Of a DNA stretch of 64,000 nucleotides, positions 11,497 to 22,712 are shown piece by piece. Each line of letters opens with the position of its first letter. The first letter of the stretch is position 1. The stretch is from Loxodes magnus (lineage: Eukaryota; Ciliophora; Karyorelictea; Loxodida; Loxodidae). Where the stretch lies: assembly GCA_946699065.1 (NCBI GenBank), contig CAMPDV010000018.1, positions 124,001 through 188,000 on the forward strand, read 5' to 3'. Below the pieces are notes generated by a model that was not told where the DNA came from, did not search any database, and saw nothing but the letters and a program-made list of their open reading frames with translations. The position numbers and the translations under genes are program-made.

Positions 11497-14383
11497 ATGA
11501 AACTAAGCAACAGACTAAATTAAGGAAATAATCGTTCATGTTAAACTTGTGGGATGTTTTGTGTGATCATCTCAGCTCTCCTTATATTTTTTTCACTTGT
11601 GCTGTTCTTACTCCTAATTTCTAACTATAAATATATGGAAATTGAATGTGATACAAGTAATAAGATAAGTGTTTTAGTTAGTATGATTTGCTATATCCTC
11701 TTTACTTTCTGTTGTTGCGGCTACTTGAGGCTTAGTAAATAGAACAGCCAAATTTAGTTGGCTAATGATCAACTTTAGTATGAGCAAATAAATTTAGAAA
11801 TGTCTTCGAGCTTCGACTGAGAGAACAAAGAAAGATAATAGCAAATTTTACTTGATATGAAATAGCATATTTACACAAAGCAAGCTGACTAAAGTAATTA
11901 AGAGACGAAAGAATTCGAAAAAGCTTACAGTGAAAAATTTAGCAAACCTGTCTTATGATATTTCGAATAAACTTTCTTATTTATTGAATTGTCATTAGTC
12001 TCTTTAACATCAACTAACTAGCCCAGCTTTAAAGACTTAAATATTCTAGGCCTAATTATTGATTTCTTTTATTATAACTATACAATATATATAAGTATCT
12101 GATTCTGCTGCTTATTAATTACTATATATTGAAGATTCAATTATTTACTAATATCAAACAAAACTGAAGAAAATTTGCGAAATTTCTATTTTCAAAAACT
12201 GAAAACAAATGATATTAACAGGATTATCTAACTTAAAAGAAGATAAATTCCCATTAAATAATTAGATCCTTCCTACATATTATTCCTAACTTATCAAAAT
12301 TGTATAAGGTGAATAGTAAAGATAAACCAAATACCTCTTAAGATAATTTAAATTATTCTTAAAAATTATTAAATTTTCCTTTGTTTAGTCAAGAAATGTA
12401 ATATTAAGCTTAACCATCTTAATTCAGGAATTTTTCCTTAAAAAAGTTCATCCTATAAATGATTTTGGGGAATTAAAATTCTGACAATTAAAAAATTGGT
12501 ATGAATATAGCTTTTACAGATGTAAAATGGGACACTTCCTTTTATTTAATCATCACACTGGTTTAGATAACTTAATTTAAATTAGTATTTTTTTTAAAAT
12601 TATGAAGCTAATTTTTATCAATCAATCTATTAATTAAGAACACTAGGTAAAGATATATTAAAGTATAGCCAAATTTATAAAAAAGGTAGATTGAATAATT
12701 ATAATAATTTTGGTAAAATTAACAAATAATGAGGTAATTTAGTCGAAAACCTTAATGGATTCAAAGATTTAACAAAGCTTTACGTTGATTTCAGTAAATC
12801 AGTCTAAATAAATGGACTTCAATCAGTAAAGTTAAAAGGAAAATTGATATAAGGAAATAGGTAAATAAAGCAAGAACTAAGAAGAAATAGATTAAGATTA
12901 TTATTTTAGTTACTTTTAGCATGAAAGCAAACCAATCTTGTAATTACTCTTTATTTGCTCATTTCAAGTAAATTATTTAGTATCATTCTAACCAATTCGC
13001 ATATATAATGACTCAATCATTCTATTTAGCAAACCCATTTAAATCTATTTTTATAGTAAAGTTTGCAAATATGAATAACCTTCTTGACTAACTATTCTTA
13101 TCTCATAGCCTATTTTTTTAAAGTTTGTAAGATTAAAGCTAAACTATCTTACCATAGAAGCAATCTATTTACCAATGTTTTTAACCCTTTTATTATCTTC
13201 AATAGTCTATAAAGATAGGAAATAAAAAGAATGGCATAAATAATAAAAGAGCGGAATGTTTCTCTTATATAGAACTAAATAAAGAAGTATTCAAGATTAA
13301 GAAATAGATGTTAGCTTAGTCGCCAAAAGATTAAAATAATTAATACTTAAAGCTTTAGTTATTTATTAGTTATGCATAATTAAGATCCCATTTCATGCTT
13401 TTTGTCATCAACTTAATTTAAATACTAATTCAAAGTTTTTAAATAATTACCTTGATTCGTATCTAACTGCGATACTAAATTAAGATATTATCTTTCAGTT
13501 TAGTCAAAGGAATTCAGTGATAATTAGTTAGGCTAGAAGTTAGAGGAAGATATATTTAACTTATGAATGGAATAAGATAATAAGGTAGTGAAATAATATC
13601 CTAGGAAAGTTATGGGCTTTAGCTTAGATGGAAGCATTTTAAATGTAATATAATATCTAGCATTTCAAACTATGGGAAAAGTAATTCACTTTCTATATAA
13701 TAGTTTGCAAAATTCATTTATTCTATTTACATAGATCTCAAAAACAGTTAAGCTAACAAAAAGATTGCTTTTAGATAAATATTAAGGAAGTCTTATAAAA
13801 TATTTTAAGAATTGAATTTTGCTTCTCTTTAATGATTAATTTATTCCTAACTATTGAGAATTTATAATGAAATCTTCAATTTAAAAAGATTAAATGATCA
13901 TATATTTTGCTATTTCTCTCATAATAATCCAAATTATTCTTATTTTTCAAACTTAAAGTTAGGAAATTAAAAAAAGCTTATTATTACAACTTTTGCTTTT
14001 AATATTTTGAACATTCAGATCTACGATTAATCAGTTTATCTGATCAATAAAAGCTTCCTCTGATTGAATTAAGCCACTTAATATATTTAGTAAACTGTCC
14101 CTATGCAAGTATTTAACATATAGTTATTTTGATATCTAAATAAAAGATCTTGCTATTCTAATAATATTTATCTTCATCTCTTCATTTTTATAATTTTGTA
14201 AGGTTTTTCTTAGAAACGGCTTAATTATTTGCTGAATTAAATCAAAAAATCCAGTATTATGAAATTATGATGAAATCATGTCTATAAATTAGATTTTAAA
14301 TCCTATTAATCGTATTTACATTTATAGTTGTTATTGCTATTGATCTTCTATAACTTTTGTTTTTTGAGTTACTTTACTTATGA
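11497..14383 (+). CDS. Large multi-pass membrane protein, unknown function (about 950 aa)
   Basis: The frame from ATG 11497 (MKLSNRLNQGNN) gives two N-terminal membrane helices (MFCVIISALLIFFSLVLF and a second ending FTFCCCGYL). A hydrophilic acidic stretch with UGA-Trp (SSFDWENKE) follows. From about 12,140 a different frame is clearly coding (IYQYQTKLKK, LTGLSNLKEDKFPLNNQ, KVHPINDFGELKFW) and runs to UGA 14381-14383 after a last helix near 14,300. The frame must therefore change between about 11,990 and 12,135. Candidate GT-AG introns are 31, 37 or 40 nt, all of the right phase; an indel is also possible. No domain is recognised. It ends 162 bp from the convergent NF-YB gene. Confidence 0.6.
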
Positions 14384-14545
14384 TGATACTTGCATCTTAT
14401 AATTAGTATTAATATGATGAGTTATATGGCTAATATATCTGAGTTCAGTTAAATAGTAAAGTGATTATTATGCATTAAACTAAATATTGCCGTAAACTTA
14501 AAAAATAGTCTCAAAATGTATTTAATCTATTTAACTTGCTGCTGG

Positions 14546-14959
14546 TCAATTATTTTCTTCTTAGGAATCTTTTTCCTCTTAATTAGGCTAATCAAAGTCT
14601 TCTTCTTAGCTGTTGTTTGCTTCTTATTTGCAAAACTGAATTATAATCTTACGTCTCTATACTTGTTGAGATACATTCGAAGTGGCTCTACATAAGATTC
14701 ATATCCTAGTAGTGTTAAGGAGTAGAGTATGTCATCTCCATTAATTGTTTTACGATTTTCTTTCAAGCATTTATCACTTGCCTAAAGTAAATTAATATAC
14801 CTCACTCGTTATAAATCCAATGAACTCCGATATGCATTCCTAAAACGTTTCCTTTGCCTCTTTAGAGATCTTAGTATTTTTGGGCAAAGCTTTCTTCATA
14901 ATCCTAGAAATATTAGCAATGGGTAAGTATTTTTCTTAAGAGTTCTGTTCTTTATTCAT
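14546..14959 (-). CDS. NFYB: NF-YB, histone-fold subunit of the CCAAT-binding factor
   Basis: NF-YB/HAP3 pairs with NF-YC through a histone fold and, with NF-YA, binds CCAAT promoters. From ATG 14959 the protein reads [19 protein letters not shown], then [41 protein letters not shown] and [14 protein letters not shown], the full conserved core in order. Two introns must be removed: 19 nt at 14782-14800, splitting TSE from ASD, and 17 nt at 14636-14652 just after KYRD. Splicing the second gives an acidic Gln/Glu tail ending EENN and UGA 14546-14548. The product is 125 aa, short but with a complete core. The large membrane-protein gene converges on it. Confidence 0.93.
14636..14652 (-). other. 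17-nt intron 2 of NF-YB
   Basis: GTAAG...TTCAG. If retained, the frame shifts and the gene's stop codon is missed; removal exposes the acidic tail and UGA. Confidence 0.8.
14782..14800 (-). other. 19-nt intron 1 of NF-YB
   Basis: GTATAT...TTTAG interrupts the invariant TSEASDKC of the histone fold. Removal restores the family sequence exactly, which makes this the best-supported intron in the window. Confidence 0.95.
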
Positions 14960-15486
14960 ATTGATGTTCGTACTTTAAGTAAATATGTTTACTTTGAAGT
15001 GAAACAATTCAAAAAATTGTAAAATTAAACTAAAAAAGTGGATAAACGAATTATCTTGCTATACCTTACCATTTAATTTCCAATAATCCCCTATTAAGTT
15101 ACAGCCTCTTCTACCTTTTCTTTTCCTTAATTCGTGCTATTTTACTACTGAGTGGTAAACTAGTTTAAATCATTTTAACAGAGTAAGGGAATATTGTCAT
15201 AAGAGCAGTCTAGTATTGTTGAAGATAGTAATGTATACTTTAATTAATATTCTATCTATAAAAAGGGGAATAAGAGATATGACAGTAATATCTAAGCTAA
15301 TTAAGTTAAAGCTTTATAAAAAGACTTCAATAGATTAAGCTTTTGAACTAAGATGCTTATTAATGCTTCAATTTTTATTTCATTTTCGCTTATTTAAATA
15401 AGGCTTTTGTTTAGCTATAAAAGAGCTGTTCTTTATATGCCTAACTTTATTTAAATGAAGGTGGCTAATATAATGTATAAATGGCA
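14960..15486. other. Intergenic, nothing supported
   Basis: No gene or RNA that I can support. A minus-strand frame around 15,330-15,480 looks weakly protein-like but has no start, motif or clear end. Confidence 0.4.
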
Positions 15487-15775
15487 TCAAGTTTGAAGGT
15501 TATTAGGTATTATACTATGTAAAAGATAAGGTTTGTTGTAAACTTAAGTGAAGAGTATTTAAATGGATTTCTTTAAATTAGACTTAGAGACTTTAAATCT
15601 TTTAAATTTTAGCTTGTTCTGCTCATATTAAGACCTGTCAATTGCTTCACTTTGAAGCATTTTGAATTAACTTCTTTGAGGTCTAAGGAGTAAGTTGAGG
15701 AGATAAAGAAGATAGTTAGTAGTAAATAGAAGATGAAGTTTAAAAGGTAGATTGTAGATTTGATTGAATCAGCAT
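15487..15775 (-). CDS. Small unknown protein (90 aa), divergent from eIF3e
   Basis: Not recognised. ATG 15775 opens MLIQSNLQSTFQTSSS, a Ser/Thr/Gln/Pro-rich start. Removing a 16-nt GT-AG intron (15635-15650) joins it to a basic C-terminal half (LKFKRFKVSKSNLKK) ending at UGA 15487-15489. Without splicing, the first exon runs straight into a UGA at the intron border. Evidence is the consistent start, intron size, phase and stop, not homology. Its start codon lies 19 bp from that of eIF3e on the other strand, so the two probably share one regulatory region. Confidence 0.42.
15635..15650 (-). other. 16-nt intron in the small divergent gene
   Basis: GTGAAG...GACAG. It splits a Lys codon (AA|G), and its size matches the better-supported introns in the window. 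Confidence 0.45.
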
Positions 15776-15794
15776 TTTTAATTTAAAAAAGTTA
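15776..15794. promoter_or_regulatory. 19-bp spacer between divergent start codons
   Basis: Only 19 bp separate the start codon of eIF3e (15795, plus) from that of the small gene (15775, minus). Any promoter elements must therefore overlap transcribed or coding sequence of the partner. No specific motif is recognisable. This depends on the small gene being real. Confidence 0.4.
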
Positions 15795-17036
15795 ATGGAG
15801 TTTGCTAAGTTTCTAGACAAACATCTGCTATTATCAGTTTTAGACGAACTTAGTACATTCTATAAGTAAGATCTCAAGCAAATGAAACTAAATATTTTGT
15901 CAGAAACTTTGCTTTTCGACTAGCTAATTTAAACATATAAGGATATTAACAACAAAGAACCTGAATCAGAATAATTTGGTAACTTTTATTATTACTTAGA
16001 TATCTTAAAACACAGAAAGAACTACGCAGAGTAATAGGAAAACCATCAAAAAGATGCACAACCTTTACTCGATTTTTTGAATTAAGGGGAATAGATTGAA
16101 GAGATTAAATAGCAAGGAAAATTTACCAAGGAAGAGCTAGTTAAATCACACAACATACGAGCAAGCTGTTTTGATTCTCTACTTTCTTTGGCAAAGCTTT
16201 CCTTTGAAATGGGATAATATTCTAAATCATCTGATTTGCTTTACTGGTGCAGGAAACTAAGAGATGAGGATTCTAGTCTCCTCTGGAGTAAAATTAGCAG
16301 TGAAATTCTGACTAAGAATTAGTAATTTTATAGATATGCCTGGGAAGATTTTAAATTCATTGCTGATAACTCAGACAAAATTTCTTTGAACAAAATTTGG
16401 CTCTTACATTGGGTTTTATTTTTCGTCTTTAAATATTACTAGAGATTCGACTAGTTTGTTGATCTTTGCTGCAACGAAAAATTTTCGGCGTTTTTATAGT
16501 CAAATTTATCCTACTTGTAGCCTTATTTCATATTCGCCTTCATACTAAGTGGTAAATGGCTTCACATTAAAGACCATATGAATTATCTAACTCAATAACT
16601 ATAATTCTAGGATCATCCTTCTTATCAGTTCATACACTTAATTTTCAACCAATTTTAATACGAAGCAGCTTTGAAAGAAGTACAGAAAGTTGATTCTATA
16701 AATGATTGGCTGCTAAACCCATACAAGTAGTAGATTTAGCAAGAGAGCAAATAGCTCTTACTCTATATTTTCTTGCAAACACATAAAAGTGCTACTTATA
16801 AGGATATTTAAGCATAGACAGGAGTATAAAACGTAGAGGAAGTTTTGATATAATTAGCCTAGAAGTTAACTAAACACCAAAATCTTGGTTTAAAAATTGA
16901 CGCAGTAAACGAGTCAGTGCAGTTCTACAAGTAGCACAACGATGTATATCAAACAATTGTAGATAAGACTAAGGGCATAACCTACAGATCAACAATCATG
17001 CAGCATAAAATTAATCAGAGCAAGGAATAAGCATGA
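15795..17036 (+). CDS. EIF3E: Translation initiation factor 3 subunit E (eIF3e/INT6)
   Basis: eIF3e is a PCI-domain subunit of the eIF3 scaffold on the 40S ribosome. ATG 15795 begins MEFAKFLDKHLLLSVLDEL, matching the family start (FLDRHLVFPLLEFL). Further matches include SLLWSKISSEILTKN, WLLHWVLFFVF, and the C-terminal PCI/winged-helix end VQFYKQHNDVYQTIVDKTKG and TYRSTIMQHKINQ. It ends at UGA 17034-17036: 413 aa, near the usual 430-450. All seven or so Trp codons are UGG, none UGA, while UAA/UAG-Gln is frequent. No intron is needed. Confidence 0.95.
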
Positions 17037-17447
17037 GTATATACTTTTAAACTTATAATAAATTAAATTTAAGTATCTCTAGCATTATTACCATGCTTTA
17101 GTATACTCTCTCTATAGCATTATTTATAGCTAAGGCTATAAGATTAATACCTTTCTTCCTTATTAAATCAATGGCTTTTAGGCCCATAAAGCTAATTTTC
17201 GGTTTATGATTGAACTATTTACAGAAATATTTCAATTAAATTGAATAAATTTTGCTAAATTAGTGAAAGAAAGGGCTAAATAAGCGGGATAAATTATAGA
17301 AAATAGCATAATTGGCTTTTTAAAGTCACTAGAAAGTCTATTAAACCCTTATAAAAATACCTAAGATATGCATATATAGAATATATGCAAAGACAATAAA
17401 AAGAGAGGCTTATCTAATAAATAAATCCAAGTAAAAATATAAGGGAA
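17037..17447. other. Intergenic, nothing supported
   Basis: AT-rich sequence after the eIF3e stop; no feature seen. Confidence 0.5.
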
Positions 17448-17957
17448 ATGGAATATAATATCACACTCATATAATTAAGTAAAGAAAAGAGATTAAGATT
17501 ATAATATGTTTAAAGGATAGTTGGAATGCAATACAATTCAAGATACTAAAAAAGGAGAGAAATTATAGTAATTAGAGTTGAGCAATAGGCTATTTGAAAA
17601 TTAGGTAAGTATTATTAGAAATTCTTAAGTGAAATAATACTTTCAGAGTATCAATATTATTAAGTTAATAAGAAGAGGTAACCATTATTAAGAAAAGCCC
17701 TAGAGTTAATTTATCATCAACGTCGTAATAAAATATAGATACTAGCTATAAAAAACCTCCTTATAATCTTTTTTCTATAAAAGATTTAAGAACATATATT
17801 CTATTTTCTGCCAGGTATATTATTGCTCTAGTTTGATACTTTCATCTTATTTATTAAGAATGACTGGAATAGCTTTGAGAGCTATAAAAGGCCTTATACA
17901 ATCCACTATATATTTTCTATAATCTTAAAGGAGAATCTTAAGATTTTAAATTGTTGA
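17448..17957 (+). CDS. Possible 169-aa ORF, unknown
   Basis: ATG 17448 opens MEYNITLIQLSKEKRLRLQ, a basic Arg/Lys/Glu-containing first half (VEQQAIWKLGKYYQKFL, RKALELIYHQRRN), then a hydrophobic second half and a UGA at 17955-17957. The charged first half is more protein-like than most intergenic frames. However, the opposite strand over the same bases also yields a plausible-looking frame, so this is weak. No family recognised. Confidence 0.25.
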
Positions 17958-18246
17958 CTCTTCTTTCAAAACTCAACTAAAGCTAACTGAACGTTTTATA
18001 AGCCTTTTGATAAGCAAATGCTAGTAGAGTCTCTTCTTTCTAAATACAACCCTTTATATTTTGGTATAGAGTAGCATTTTATCTTTTATTTTAAGCTATC
18101 CTTACTTTAATTGGCTGAAAGTAATTTATGGTATATCATAATTAGATGTGAAAGTATTAAAGATACTTTGATAAGGAACATTTAAATTTAATAGAATTTA
18201 AGTATTTGAATACTAATTTAAAAACGAGACTAAGATTCCGGACAAA

Positions 18247-19138
18247 ATGGCTGAAGAAGCAAAGAAAAAAAGTAAAAAATGCAACTGCAGAAACTCTAAA
18301 TGTCTTAAATTATATTGTGAATGCTTCGCTTAACAAATATATTGCTCAGATTGTAACTGTACTAAATGTTACAACAACCCCTAACATGAACTTGCTAGAG
18401 AAGAATCTATTAAGTGAGCTAGAGAAAAAAATCCTAACGCTTTTAACTCCAAAAAACATAACCGTGATGAAACTTAAAAGCATAGCTGCTCTTGCAGAAA
18501 AAGTAATTGTGTAAAGAAATATTGCGAATGCTTTGAGAGAAGTTAGCCTTGTAATGAGCAATGCAAATGTGTAGAATGGTAAATTGTTTATTTAGTAAAA
18601 ATAATATCCAACAGCATATGCAAAACCAAGGAATGAATTACAATTAGAGTGATACTTAAAGTTAAGGGTAAGAAGATATTAACTCTCAAACTACTAAAAG
18701 TAACTCTTAATAGATTTAGAAACTAAGAAGAATGAGTAAGGAGATATCTAAAAGTTAGCCTTAAATAACTAGTGCCAAAATACTTAGTAAAGATGAAGTA
18801 ATCTCAATCATTTATGCAACAAATTTTTTAATTAAATCAAGACGAAAACATTGACTGATTAAAGTGAAGAAGAAATTGCCATGCAGATATTTAAGAAAGC
18901 TAGTTAAAATAAGAAAAACAAAAAGTAATTGGCTTAGAAAAGCGATAATACTGAGCTTGATTAAGGATAATTAGAATGTGATGAGGAATTTTCTGACAGT
19001 GAAAGTGAGGAAAAGACCTAAGAATTCCTAAAGATGTAAGAAATTATCATCAATACTTGCTATGATTTTTTGAAAGAGTATGATCAACAAATTGACACTA
19101 GTAGTCTGTATAACTTAGAAAATTCAGGATTTATATGA
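18247..19138 (+). CDS. Tesmin/TSO1-like CXC-domain DNA-binding protein
   Basis: CXC (CRC) proteins such as LIN54 and TSO1 bind cell-cycle promoters through two Cys-rich repeats joined by an RNPxAF linker. From ATG 18247 the first repeat (residues about 12-33) has CNCRNSKCLKLYCECFA. The linker is REKNPNAF, preceded by Trp from UGA at 18415. The second repeat (from residue 81) has CSCRKSNCVKKYCECFE and CKCVEC, the last Cys restored by a 17-nt intron at 18579-18595. The C-terminal half is acidic (DSESEEKTQEF) and ends at UGA 19136-19138. The frame breaks near a run of six T at 18824-18829: a missing T, or a 44-nt intron (18798-18841), restores it. About 276-291 aa. Confidence 0.88.
18579..18595 (+). 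other. 17-nt intron in the CXC gene
   Basis: GTAAAT...TTTAG. Removal completes the final Cys of the second CXC repeat (CVEC), where read-through would give CVEW. Confidence 0.9.
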
Positions 19139-19654
19139 TATCTTCCTTTATGACACTTTAATTTTATATTTCTTAAGCAAAATCCTCTGTCCCGCTTGCA
19201 GAATTTGCGCGCTTTTTATATTCTTTTATTTTAACTTATATTCAAAAATATAAATAAAAACCCTTTATCTTTAAATTATATTATACTGTAGTATTTACTT
19301 ATTCTATTGTTCTTTTATATAAGACAAGCATAATGCTACTCTAAGAATCACTATAAATTGAACTGAAAGTTTAATTTCTTTTTTATTATACTATTATATA
19401 AGCTATTTCAACTCTAGTATCTTTAAGGTAACTCAGATCTCTTTATGATCTGCTACTATAAGGAGTTTAATTGATATTAAAGCTTTTCTTTGTTATCTAT
19501 CATGCTTAAAAATAGGAAATAAGCTTAAAAGGAATCATCAATTATACTTAAGACAAGTTTAGATATTCTAGGTAAGCTAGATTTATATAACTCATTGCTT
19601 AATCTTATTTTTGAAGCTTCATTTAGTTATGATTTAATCTAATTCTTCACTTAT
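19139..19654. other. Intergenic, nothing supported
   Basis: Short AT-rich spacer between two plus-strand genes; no feature seen. Confidence 0.5.
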
Positions 19655-20441
19655 ATGAGCAATAGACAAATGAATGACTGTAATAATAGAGACTTAAGTT
19701 ATATGTATTAGCAAATAAAATTAATAAGCCTACAATTCTAATGAAAAATAAACTTCAGACCTAATTAATTCCTAGAGGAGGAGAGTTATAATTGTAAGTC
19801 ACTTTTTCCATGAACTAAAGTTGTAAATGAGTTACCTATAAAGTTTGCTCGTCAATTTGATTTATTTATACATCAATGTGCTGAAGAGCTGCTGGTATGC
19901 TCTCTTCACTGTTTTTTATATAATGTCATCCTTGCTCTGTTGGAATTTATATTCCTTCTTTCTAACTACTTGACTTAGACAACTCTCAGCTCTTCCTCAT
20001 CATGCGAGCTTTTTTTACAATAATTCGATATCTATTAAAGCTCAGCTAAGATAGAAGCATCAGAAAGCAAGTGAAAAGGTTAAAAATAACAGCCGAAATC
20101 ATAGTATTCGATTAGTTTTTAGAGAGCTAGCAGTCTACTCACTAAGCCTCATCAGAATCCAAGCAACTTTTATGCTAGCGGTTATTAGTAATACATTAGT
20201 CATTCTGAAAGCAAACGTCGTTATAATGAACCAGATCAATCATCAAAGTTGAATTGATCAATAAAGCAAATATCTCATATATGAGAATATAGATCATTGT
20301 TAATTATATTATTAGCTATCTTACAGGCTCTCTTATAAAACTTCACCTCAAAAACAAAGGAAGCATCAAGGGTCAAATATTTATCAAAAAGGCGTAATCT
20401 AAGTACAAGGCAAAAACCGCCAATCCTAAACTAATAAGTGA
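19655..20441 (+). CDS. Unknown protein (255 aa)
   Basis: Not recognised. ATG 19655 opens MSNRQMNDCNNRDLSY and leads into a folded-looking region (LEEESYNCKSLFPWTKVVNE, KFARQFDLFIHQCAEELL, then a hydrophobic helix FLYNVILALLEFIFLL). After this comes a Ser/Gln-rich, basic tail (SESKRRYNEPDQSS). Three UGA codons read as Trp. A 19-nt GT-AG intron at 20248-20266 is needed to keep a coding-like frame into KTSPQKQRKHQGSN. The stop is taken as UGA 20439-20441. Reading through it would stay coding-like for some 40 codons, so the end is uncertain. Confidence 0.58.
20248..20266 (+). other. 19-nt intron in the 255-aa gene
   Basis: GTTGAA...TAAAG. Inferred from a frame change between two coding-like stretches; the size matches other introns here. 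Confidence 0.5.
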
Positions 20442-21032
20442 GAAGAAGGAAATAACGTAACTTTAAGCATAAAGCAGCTTAATGAAATGGATTTGATTTT
20501 AGTTACTGGAGACTTTTAGAAATTATTCTATTTAATACATTTTTTTATACCTTTTTATCACTAAATACACTATCTACTATCTACTATTTATACTACTCTC
20601 TTTATCTATGCTCATATGTAATCACTTCAACTAGCTTCCTACTCAAATCTTTCATTTTCTTTGAGACGCTTTTTTGATTTTGATTAGAAGGGAAACTGAA
20701 GTACGAAGATAAGTTTTGATAGAGATATAAATATAAAATGAGAAAGGTATAGTGATAGTTTATCTTAGGTTCGAAAACGATTTTTACCTCCATGCATTTG
20801 CATGACAAAGTAATCTACAAAAGCATGAAGAATTAACTTAATAATCTTAAGTAAAAATAGCTAATATAATGACCAAACAGCTGATAATATAAAGCTAAGC
20901 AGTAATGTAATATATCTCTGTTAATCTAGCAAATTATACTATAAGGATTAAGAAAGACTAATAGAAGACTGTATGAAGTAGGTTAAAAGTTTTAAATATA
21001 GTTAATGTTTAATATTTAGAGAAATAGGTTAA
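20442..21032. other. Intergenic, nothing supported
   Basis: No gene supported; the next gene starts at 21033. Confidence 0.45.
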
Positions 21033-22712
21033 ATGAAAAATCATTCTAACTAGCTTAATCTTTCAAATAATCAGAGTAAAGATATTAATGTTAAGAAGTA
21101 TAATCAGTAATGCACTTAATGCGATGAAATTATCACAGAGCTAAATTATGCCTAACATGCGAAGATCTGTATGCTGAGTTTATAAAGTCCTGTTTGATTG
21201 GATGGCATATTGTTTAAACCTATGAAGTCACATTAGTACATGAAGCTTAAATGCTAAAAATGTGAAGGCCTTGTTGAAAAGAAACATGCAGGGTAGCATG
21301 CTGTTTTTTGTGCAAGATAGTAAAGCTTAAATATAAAAAATAGTACCTCAGTCAAGAAAAACGAGCGAATTGGAAACGATTAAACGAATAAGTTAAAGAA
21401 TAAAGTAGAAAACCTCTCATATCCCAATAATTAAGTCTAGGTTTAATCTTCAAATACATAACTCAATCCAAATGAAAAGGAATTAAGTACCAAAGGGACT
21501 ATCCAAGGCTAAAATAATTAGCTAGATTAAAAATAAAAGATCATTAACTTTTCCTATTTTGATAGTTTATAAGATAGAAACTAGGATAATTAGTAGTCGT
21601 AAAAAACAGGTTAGAAATAGAAATTTGATTAGCTTACTAGCAAAACTCCATAAAATAAGGAAATAATTGAAATAAAGAATAACATAATAAAAATTTATAA
21701 AGAACCAAAAGCAAAATTGGATCGGAATCAAAATAACTCAACTGATTATTAACCCTCAAGCTAAAAAATGTAATCAAATCATTTAACCTTAAAAGAAAAT
21801 GTTTAAGCATAAAGTGACAGGTAGAAGATTTAGCCTGATATAAATATGTTAAATCCATAGAATAGAAAAAGCGATAATACGTTTCAGTAAATGAGTACTG
21901 GTAATAAAAGTCTGAATGTATAAGTATATGAGTAAGATAACAATCAAGTCATTATGAGAAAATAGCCTTAAATGTCTGAAATTTAAAATTAATTTTAATA
22001 ATCAGAAACTATAAGCAATCAAAGTTAAAATCAAGCTTCCAACGATTTTTATTAGCCTCCTTCGTATGACATATTAAAAAAATTAATAGATGAGAAAAAT
22101 AAAAGTTCTGTTGATCTTTTAAGTAACTAAGTGATAGCATAGCAAGAAGAAAATTAAGAAACTAACCAAGACGATATAGAAGAGAGCTCAAACAGAGCTA
22201 TTATAAAAGCTGCTAAAAAGGTAATTACTAAAATGAAATTAGAGAAAGAAAAAAATACAATCGATCTAACAAACGAGCAATAAAAAATAGAAACGAACGT
22301 TCATAATTAATATTTATAAGCCTTGTAGTCTTAAAAGGAAGGATAAAATTAGTTAATAAGTTCGTAATCAGAAGTTTAACTTTAATAACCTAATAACCTA
22401 TAAGCTACAGAGATGAACGATCAAGCGAGTCAAATTTAAACCAGCAACTAATAAAACACTAACACTTCTGAGTCGCAGCAAGTAGAAAATGAGTAATAAA
22501 ACGTGTAAAACAAGTTTAACTAACTTCCTTTAAAAAGAAAAAGACAGTTGTAATAATAAGAAAGATTAGTAGAGTCAGTCTAATTTTAAAGTATTTTCAA
22601 AAAATACAAAAAGATCGGATTTAACCTAAGACGCATCTCAAATATCCATCAAAATAACACTATTAAGAAAATTAGCTCTGCTTTCTATATCTGGAACAAA
22701 CACACCTTGTGA
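21033..22712 (+). CDS. C2HC-type zinc-finger protein with a long Gln-rich region (559 aa)
   Basis: Near the N-terminus two short zinc fingers follow each other: CTQCDEIITELNYAQHAKIC (residues about 29-48) and CQKCEGLVEKKHAGQHAVFC. Both are C-x2-C...H-x3-C, as in the ZC2HC1/zf-C2HC_2 family, whose members are often ciliary or centrosomal. After them lie about 450 residues rich in Gln, Asn, Ser and Lys, many Gln from UAA/UAG, probably disordered with some coiled coil (AAKKVITKMKLEKEKN). The C-terminal end is more structured (IFKKYKKIGFNLRRIS, FYIWNKHTL) before UGA 22710-22712. One frame throughout. The zinc-binding role is inferred from the Cys/His pattern. Confidence 0.8.

Noticed and set aside
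11497..14442. A single uninterrupted frame for the membrane protein ending at UGA 14440
   Set aside because: After about 12,140 another frame gives a much more protein-like, charged sequence and its own stop at 14381-14383.
15497..15830. Plus-strand ORF (MQKIRFVVNLSEEYL) just before eIF3e
   Set aside because: It has no usable stop before overlapping eIF3e in another frame; the minus-strand gene with a 16-nt intron explains the region better.
17440..17960. Minus-strand frame opposite the 169-aa ORF
   Set aside because: No start codon, motif or intron support; listed only as the reason for low confidence in the plus-strand ORF.
18415..18417. UGA as Cys (Euplotes-type code)
   Set aside because: Internal UGAs fall at Trp positions of LamG-like and ankyrin repeats, and UAA/UAG are Gln, not stops as in Euplotes.
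18415..18417. Internal UGA as evidence that the CXC gene is a pseudogene
   Set aside because: The same codon is read as Trp throughout the window, and all CXC cysteines are intact.
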